IMG/VR virus record: IMGVR_UViG_3300049893_000289
Span: 1 to 42,172 of that record
DNA: 42,172 nucleotides
Origin: a virus
Strand: one strand, 5' to 3'
Shown: positions 32,301-41,300 of the stretch, in pieces
Layout of the letters: each line of letters starts with the position of its first letter
Position numbering within the stretch: position 1 is the stretch's first letter
Translations under genes and position numbers: made by a program
Notes under the pieces: model-generated
Seen by the model: the letters and a program-made list of their open reading frames with translations, nothing else
Database searches by the model: none
Told to the model about the DNA's origin: nothing

Positions 32301-35300
32301 TATATCTACGGTTTTCATCTGTCTCTTCGTTTTTAAATGATGCATAGTAATTTTTAAACTCTTCTGTTTTCTCTATATTCTCTACAGAGTTTTCAGCAAA
32401 AGTTCTAATTACCTCACGCTCATAAATAAACTTAGTGAATAGATCTAATCCTACGGATTTAGTTTCCGGCGTATTGTACATATCAAATACATACGCGGGT
32501 ACTGGAGCCATTCTGCTAGACCATGCTCTGTTAGAACTATAGGCCTTAGAGTTATATAAGGTTTCTATTTGTTTTTTGTCAACGTATAGCTTGCCTTCTT
32601 TTACTCTAGCTGCAGCTACTAAGTTCTCTAGTTCACTAACTTCTATATTAAGTGTTCCGTATGTTTTAGTATTACGGTCAAACTTATAGTAATCATTTTG
32701 GAACAAGAAGCTAGCAAAGTCATTTCTAAATGTTCTTTGGAACTGCTCGTCATCCATTCCTAAAAGTTTTTTAACACTCATAATAGGAGTAACGCCGTCA
32801 TCATTTTTACTATAAAGACTTTCCATTGCTCTTACTAAAGCAGGATTATCTCTAAGTGGAAACAAGTCTCCATATAATTCTAAGATGAAGTCTTGTATCT
32901 TAAATGCGGCAATAGGAGATTCTTCAGAAATCTTTCGGATAGACTCCTCAGATATACCGTTAGCTAATTCCCCTACCTTAGCTAGTTTAGCTCTTGCGTC
33001 AAACAAGGTAGTTGTCTTATCATTATCAAATTTAAGAGCTTGGGTAACTGCAGTAATGTGATTAGCAATTTCTTGTATTTGTAGGAAGTGTGAGAATACA
33101 GCTCTATCTGTATCTGTGTAAGGGCCTTCATTTGTTAGATTTTTTTCTAAATTATCCTGAGTAAACAGATCAGCATTTTCTCCAATATTAGCCCATTGGT
33201 CAAATAGATCAAACACTTTAGTTTTATCTACACGTCCCTTTTTATTATAAAGTGCTTGAGGGTCAGATGTAAACGCATTATTAGGATCTGTAACAATAGC
33301 ATCACGTGCATGTATTCTGTAAAACATTCCTGCGTCAGCTAGGCCAATAGGTTGTGCAAACTGGCTCTTTAATAAACGCTGAGATTTAATGTAGTCTTGA
33401 ATAATAGGTTGTGATACAAAGTATACTGCTTGTCTTACAGGAACACCGGCTTGAATCATAAATAATAAAGAAGGAATAATTTCTTTATTACCTTGAATAT
33501 CAAAGATCCAAGCATCTTTAGCTACGTCTACCGCACCATTAATCATCTGGTTAATTACGTCAGATATCTTTGTACCTAACTTCTCATTGGTATATAATGA
33601 GGATAAGGAGATATTACCATTAACTGTGTTATGTGGTAAACGTAACGTTTGGCGCATAAATGTTGCACCATCTTCAGTTTCAGCAATAGTTCTGAAGGTA
33701 TCCAATACTAAACCTGTGCGGCTAAATAATGTATTAAATGTATTATTTACGGCAATGATACCAAGTACTGCTTTACCAATACTGTTAGACTGGTGCTTAT
33801 ATAAGTTACGTCCTATCTCAAAGATCTCTGTAGGAGATACTTTACCAGTGTCGCCGCGTAATGTTTTAGCCATGTCGCTGGCAATAGGCTTAACGATATC
33901 TGTACCGTTAGGTGTAATCAAACTAGTGAAGTTAGACTCCATAGATAAGATATCTACGCTAGATCTAATAAGGTCATTCTCAATAGCCTTAACGTTATCA
34001 CCTTTAACTAAGCCTATCTTTACTTCTTCAGTGCTGAAGTTATCTACATAGTCTAAGATCTTTTGGTCATCTTCTGTTAGTGGAAATTCATTCTCACGTA
34101 AGTTAATAGCGTTAAGAATTTCTTTTTTACCAACCTTTCTACCAAGCATTTCTGATATTTCTTCAACAGCAGTTTTACCAATCTCTTTTACCTGACGTTT
34201 AATGTTAGGCATAAGAGTGTACATCTTATCGATATCAAAGTCACCACCTGATTTAGCTACGATCTCTGCAGGAAGAATTACGATGTTACCCGCATTCTCT
34301 GGCAAGAATTCAAATACCTCCATGAATTCCATAGAGTTAAGACCTTGTACAGGAATACGTGCAGCTACCATTGTAACCATCTGACGGTTATCTCCCTGGT
34401 TTAACCACTCTTCATTTTGAATAAGATTATTAAGAGCTTGTAAAGGTGTTACTGTATCACTTGTAGCAGCTACTACCTCAGGTAATTCTAAAAGATTCTT
34501 GAATGATCCCTGTAAAGCAATCTTAATTTTCATAGCAGATGTAGTACCATCAGCTTTCTTCTTATAGAATTTTAGGCCGTTAGTACCATATTGCTTTTGC
34601 TCTTCTTCAGTAGCATTTCTAAGATTAGTGTTAGCCTTTTCAAATCCTACGCCAGACACTTGTACAAGTGCCTCACCGTTAATTTTCTGGTTAATTAATC
34701 TCTTCTGTACTACTGCCACAAGCATTTTCTCTATCTTATCTGCAGATAAAGAAAGCTCTATACTATAACGTAAGTCTCCGTGCTCGCTAACAAAATCTAA
34801 TTCATGTTCTGCTAGTTCTTGACGGCTAAGTTCTTTCTTAACAAAGTTTAATAGTTTACTTAAGTCAGATCCTACTTCTTGTTTTAGTTTATCTTTCTTA
34901 AGCTGAACCAATCTGTTAAGTAAGCCTTCGTATGCAATAAGCTTTTTGTAATTCTCTGATTCGTTCTTCTCCTCTGCTGTAGCATTATCCCAAGCTTCGA
35001 TTCTAGCTTCTGGAGATTTAATATCTAGTCTCCAGTCTGTAGGAACACCGTGTTCCATAAGACCATCTTCGATAAGCTTACGCAACTGTGTAGAGAATGT
35101 AACTTTGTCAGAGTAGTGATCATGTACTTCTAACTGATCTTTAAAATACTTTAAGAAGATCTCGTTATTAGTAAACTCATAGTTATCGTCAGCAAATGCT
35201 ACAGTCTTATCTTTATTAGAGTTAGCCTCATTATAGAACTTATCAGCCTTACCATTTTTAGTAAGAGTATTGATCTTAGAACCTGACTGCAGTAAAGCAT

Positions 35301-38300
35301 AGTCGATACCTTGCTCCAACATCTTACGTTGTAAAGTCTCTAAGTTAGTATTTTCTATTACGTTAGGAATAAGAGGCATCAAAGAATACTTATGGAAACC
35401 ATACACAGGAAGGCCGCTTGTTTTAAGAGGTCCCCAGTACTGCATCTTTTTAACAGGGAAGAACTGATATACTTCCTCTATAGATACATCTTCTCCATTA
35501 ACAATCTTTGCATATAACTCTTCTTGATAAGGACTCCATTTATTAAGAGACATAAGAAGTGCACGGTATGCGTCAAAGTTTATCCAACCTTGACCATCCC
35601 CTTCTGTCATTTCCTCATATGGCTCGAATAATTTTTTTATTCTTGCCATAGCTTGTTCTATTTCTTTTTTAGAAGCCTTAAGTTCTTTAAGTCTTTTTCT
35701 TTCGGTGTCTTGAGCTGCTTTTAAATACTCATCGTAATATACCGATTTAGTTATAGCATCACCCATAACTGCAGAATTCATAGTAGTACCAAAGCGTTTA
35801 GGAGTTAATCCATACTTGGTATTAGCGTAACTGATTCCACTAAGTCTTGAGTTAATGTAATCCTGCATGTATAGGTCAGTTCTAGGAATAGTTCCTGTAG
35901 CACTAACCCCGGCATTACGCTTAAAGAATTCATCTTTAGCGTGGTTATATAAACCAGGATCACCATAGAACATAATTACTGTCTCGTAATTTTGTACCCA
36001 GCTGTTAGCTACATAAGCTTCAGCAATACTTTCCATGATATCCAGCTCTCTTTCTAAAGAAAGACTATTAAAGAACTCGCCGTCTTTAAGCATAGTTCTT
36101 ATAATAGGATTAGTAAGATTAGAATTACCATAAAATCCTATTTCGTTAAGTCTCTGAGTAAACTCTTTTGTTTGTTCAGTAAGGTAGTTACCTATTTGCT
36201 CTTCTACTTTATCACGTATTGGTGAATCCTGTAGTTTCTTATAGAACTGCTCTGCAGTAATAATAGGCTCGGCCAAAGAAGAAGATCTAAATTTCTTAAG
36301 AGCTTCTTTAGTTTTCTCATCTAAGATTTTGTCAAAGATTACAAACTCAGCACCTTCTTTAGCATAGGTACTCTTACCTACTGTAGCATTACCGGCTACT
36401 TCTTCTTCTTTAACTTTCTGAATTCTTTCGTACTCACTAGCTAAATATCCCTTAAGGATGTTAATGAATTTTTCTTTACCTTTAGATATAGGTCGGCCAT
36501 CTACATCCAAATTTTCTGTGAATGTATTTAGCTGGATTAAGTGTTTGTTCTTACTCTTAGTAGCTTGAATAAGTCTGTACAAATATGTTGTGCTCTTATC
36601 AGCGTGACGAGTAGCTTCCGATACCCCGTAGAGCATCATCATATAAAAGTCTTCTAAAAGCTTGGTAGTTTCATCAGCATTAGCTGAAGCAATACCGCTT
36701 TCATCTATAATACCTCTAACGTTTTGTTTAGTTAAGCTAGCACCAGACATATTCAAAAGTTCTATGGCTGCTTCTACTCTATCTCCATATTCGTTAGAGA
36801 ATACTCTTTTATTTCCTTCCTTATCAAAAAGCTTATTCATGAATAATGAAGTCTTCATGAAAGGATTACGAGAAGGAGATAAGTGATTCATAGATAAATC
36901 ATCCGCATCTTCTACGCCCTCCTGTGTTAAAGCAGTTAAGGTAGGTGCATTATTAATGTCATCTATCTGGTTAATAACCGTACTACGTAATGATTTCTCA
37001 TACTGGTTTTCTCCTTCGGCGTTACTTACTGTAGTATCTGAGAAATCATCAGACCACGCTAAGTGAAACTTTTGTATAGTAGCAAACTCTTTGGATCTTC
37101 CAGAGAGTGTAACATTCATACTTCTATTGCTAGTATTTACTTTATACTCGGCAAACAACTGACTAGGAGCGGTAATGATAATAGGATTACTAATACCATC
37201 TCCGTTGTTATAGGCTACAATACCATTCTTACTTGTAATAGTACGGTGTAAGTCTTTAATAGCTTTCATCACACCATTCTCGGTATTCTGTAAAGCTTTA
37301 AGAACTGTAGGATTATCCTCAAGCGGCATACCTATAGCCTCCATAAACTGGAATACATTCTTCATATCTACCGCCGGGAAGTCTTCCGTTACAGCAAGGA
37401 TGTTAAGAGTATTAACATTATCATCTGTAACTGTGATGTATGGACCCGGTGCTGCTACACGGAAAAAGTTATCCCACTTACTTCCTACTTTACGAAACTC
37501 TCCACCAGCACGGCTAGGAGTAAATGTAACTGCAGTAGATATAGTTCTATCTTCATTACGTGTCTGAACAACATTAGCGTGTAACTCTACAAGAGGAATA
37601 CGCTTCATAGTGAAGATCTTAGTAATCTCGGTCCAAAGCTCTTGAGAAGAACGCTCCATATTAGAAGGAGCACCTATCTTAGATAAGAACTGAGCTACTA
37701 CTGGGTAATCTACTGAGGCAGCGGATAACTTGTTATAAATATCATCGATAGTCTTAGAACCCTCGGTAATATTCATCATGCGGTTCCATGCTCTATTAAA
37801 ATCCATGAGCATAGGATAACCAAGAGAGTTAAGCTTAACACTACCATCTTTGTTATAGTCATTAAGACTGCGAAGAGTGTAGATAAGGTTAGGGCTTGCT
37901 AGGGACTTCTGTGCAGTTTCATTACCTGACTTTGCTTCAAACTCGTTCTTCTGGTATAGTTTACTATCATCTTTCACCTCTGTAGTTCTGTCTTCAAACT
38001 CTAGTAAACCGCTGTTCTCCATGTGGAACTTAATCACACCTTGTGGGTTAGACAAGTCGTTAGTGTCTCCAAAGTTAGCTAACGCCCATGATAAGGTATC
38101 TATCTCCTTATCTATAGCTACTGTATCTAATCTTTGGTTATACATTTCGTTACGGTCTAGTAACGCATTATATAGACTGTTGGTTAACGCAGCTTCCGCA
38201 TATTTGTATGCTGTCTTACGTCCCTCGTCTGTTTTAATTACCGCAGTAGTATAAGCCTTAGTATTGTTACCTCTGTTTAAGAAGTCAATAGCCTCTGAGA

Positions 38301-41300
38301 ATAATGCATCTACTGTAGTAGAGATTAATCTTGAGGTCTCCGCTGATATCTGTGGTAAGAATCTCGGGTTACTAGGATCTATGCTATCCATTTTAGTCTT
38401 ATTCAGACCTCCTGGAAACTGTGCATTCTCCTGGTTAAATGTGTACTCAGTAAGATCTCCTACACGTAACTTGTTGTATAGCTCCTGTATCTTAGGATTA
38501 CTCATACCATTAGTTACACCATCTTGGTAACTAACGCCGGTAAATAAGTATCTAAGTACATCTAGTATCTTTTGGAAAATGTTCTTCTTAACTGGAGTTT
38601 TATCAAGTACTTTCTTTCCGTTACCTAACATGTACTCACGGAAGTCTTCCGCCAAATATTCTTCTAATTGCTCATCTGTAGCTTTAGAAAACTCTATAAT
38701 CTTACCGTCAAATGATTTAAACTTACCGCTAGTCTTTCTAGCCTCACTATATAAGTCTGCTCTTTCTTTTTCAGATAAGAACATTTGTGTGAATCCGTGC
38801 CATGCTTCGTGGTAGATATCAGAGAAATCCGATCCTTTAAATAATGTGATACCATTAACATCCCAGCGAGCTACACCGTTAGGTACTGCTGTATTAATTG
38901 CATTAAACATTATGTTAAGCTTTATATGCTTAGACAAAGGACTCTTAGCATACCATTCCTTAGCTAGACGGATTTGTTCCTTAGTAGCCTCGATGTTAGT
39001 CTGCTTATCTAACTTATTCTTATATCTATTTAAGAAGTCCTTATTATTAAGGAAGTTATTTAGAATAGGGTCATCCGCTGAAGTTCTACCTCTACGCTGG
39101 AACAGTTGGTTAGTAGCCTCATTAATAGCTTGCGCCTTTACTTCCTGGATAGGGGCTTCTTTAGCTGCTTTTGTAGTAAGCTTATTCCAACTACCTTGGG
39201 ACTCAACATTAAACCCTTTGCTTTTTAAATAATCTGTTGCTAGGCTATCTATACCTGTTGCTGTACCGATATTAAAAGTAGTTACACCTGCTGCTAGAGC
39301 ATTATCGATAGCTGGTTTATAATAACTTTCAAAATCTGAATTAATATTTTCTTTAGTAGCGCTCCATGCTCCAGCTCCAAATACCCATACAGAATCACTG
39401 TTTGTAAATTCTGTAGATGCACCACCAATAGCTGCTAAATATGCTTTAGTCGAACTCTTGTATGTAGCGCTTTTTGGTGTAGTAAATTTAGCAATTGCTT
39501 TTGTGGAAGCATTAGCCATGGCTTCATCTTTCTTCCAGTGAGGTTCTTTCTTTACTTCTGACTCAGCAATTGATAAATTAGGCGTAGTAGCAACTTGTTG
39601 TTGACTAGAATCTTTAACTACTTCAAACTCTATAGCATACGGGTAATTTCCTACATGTTTATCAGTTACTTCTTTTACCCAACCTTCTTTCTGCCATGTA
39701 GCATCTTGGTACTCTTGAGTAAATGGAGTTACTTTAGTAATTTTTGTATAAACTTGTCTGCCTGATTTATCAGTCATTCTAATAACCATACCCTCAAGCT
39801 CAGATATATTCTTTAGACCATAGTCTTTAAGCATTCTAGCTATATCAGTCTTAGCTCTAGTAGTTCTAGTTCTATCTCCTGAAATAATTAAATCCATAGT
39901 AGACTTGCCTGCAAACTGTGGTTGCATCTTTCTGCCACCATCCCCATCTTTAAAATTCTGAGCAATCGGCTCTAATGAATCTGCTTTAGCAAATAAATCT
40001 GTAGTGCTAGTAGTCTCAGCTTTACCTTCTTTAGCAGCTAGTTCTGCATTGTATTTACTATCTAACCATTTTTGACCTTCAGCATAACTGTCAAAAGTTT
40101 TTTGTTCTCCATAGTTATCTACAATATATGCCTTCTGGCCAACCGGTCTTATGTTATCTAACTCGTTATAATCAAAAGGTCTTACATAAGTAAAAGTAAA
40201 TCTATTTCTTTCATAAGAAGATTGACTTCCTGGCTCTAATGAATAGCTTATTTTTTTTCTTCTTTCTATATCAGCTCTAGCATCTGTAGAAATAGTAGGT
40301 TGTATATTAGAAATTATACCTTTACTTGCAGTATTAGCATCTTCTGTTAAAGCAACAACATCTCTAATCCAAGAATCAGCTGAACCTTTACCATCGTTAA
40401 CTACATTTTTAGGATTTAAACCTGTCCTATCTGCAACAAATTGCTCTTCTGTGTATTTATTATCTTTTTGTCTATCAAAATCTACAAACCACGATTCATA
40501 TTTTACATGCTTAGATATATCATAGAAAACTTTATCTGGATTTACAGGAGTACCTTTACCATTAGTTATTTGTCCAAACTGAGTAAAGAATTTAGCTGGT
40601 ATTCTAAAATTATCATTTAGCAATTTTTGTACTTGAGAAATTTTTTCAGAATATTCCATTTCACCTTTCTTGCCAACACTTCCTTTTACAAGCCAATTAT
40701 TATATCCAAAGAAAGGATACCACTCTCCTTCATTTTTACCTGATGTTCCTGCACTTGAAATGTAAAAAGGTAAATAAAAATTACCAACTTTTGCAATAAC
40801 AAAAAATCTACCTTGCATTGCTCTAAAAAGATAATTACCATTTCTAGCAAGAATAACCCCTTGTAGTTTTGGATTATTAATATAAACTTCTATCCAATTT
40901 CCATCTTTATCTTGAGCAATACTTTCTTCAACTACTTCATTAGGTAAAACAGCTTCTTCTAATTTTCCTGTATTTATTTCTCCTTGAGCAGATGATAACT
41001 TTTTATTTGATAATCTTTCTATCTCAGCTTTAGCATCTGTAGTAGTTTTAGTAACTGGTGTTTTTGGAGCAACTGCTGCAGGAGCAATAACTTTTAAAGC
41101 CTGAGCCATAATTGGAGCAAGAGCAAAGTATGGATTATACTGAGCAATAGTTCCGTCCTTAGCCAAATTAGTTACAATAGTCGCATACTCTTTTAGATAA
41201 TCTAAGTAAGGTACTTCTGTAGTATTAACTACTGGCTTTGCACCTGGGGTAATAGTAAATAAAGTTACCTTTTCATTAGAGTTAGCTTTATTAGTATTAA

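Noticed and set aside
33587-34051. Plus-strand frame of 154 codons opposite the giant gene
   Set aside because: It is antisense to the region just downstream of the RNA polymerase catalytic loop; long antisense frames are expected opposite this codon usage, and no start context or family was seen.
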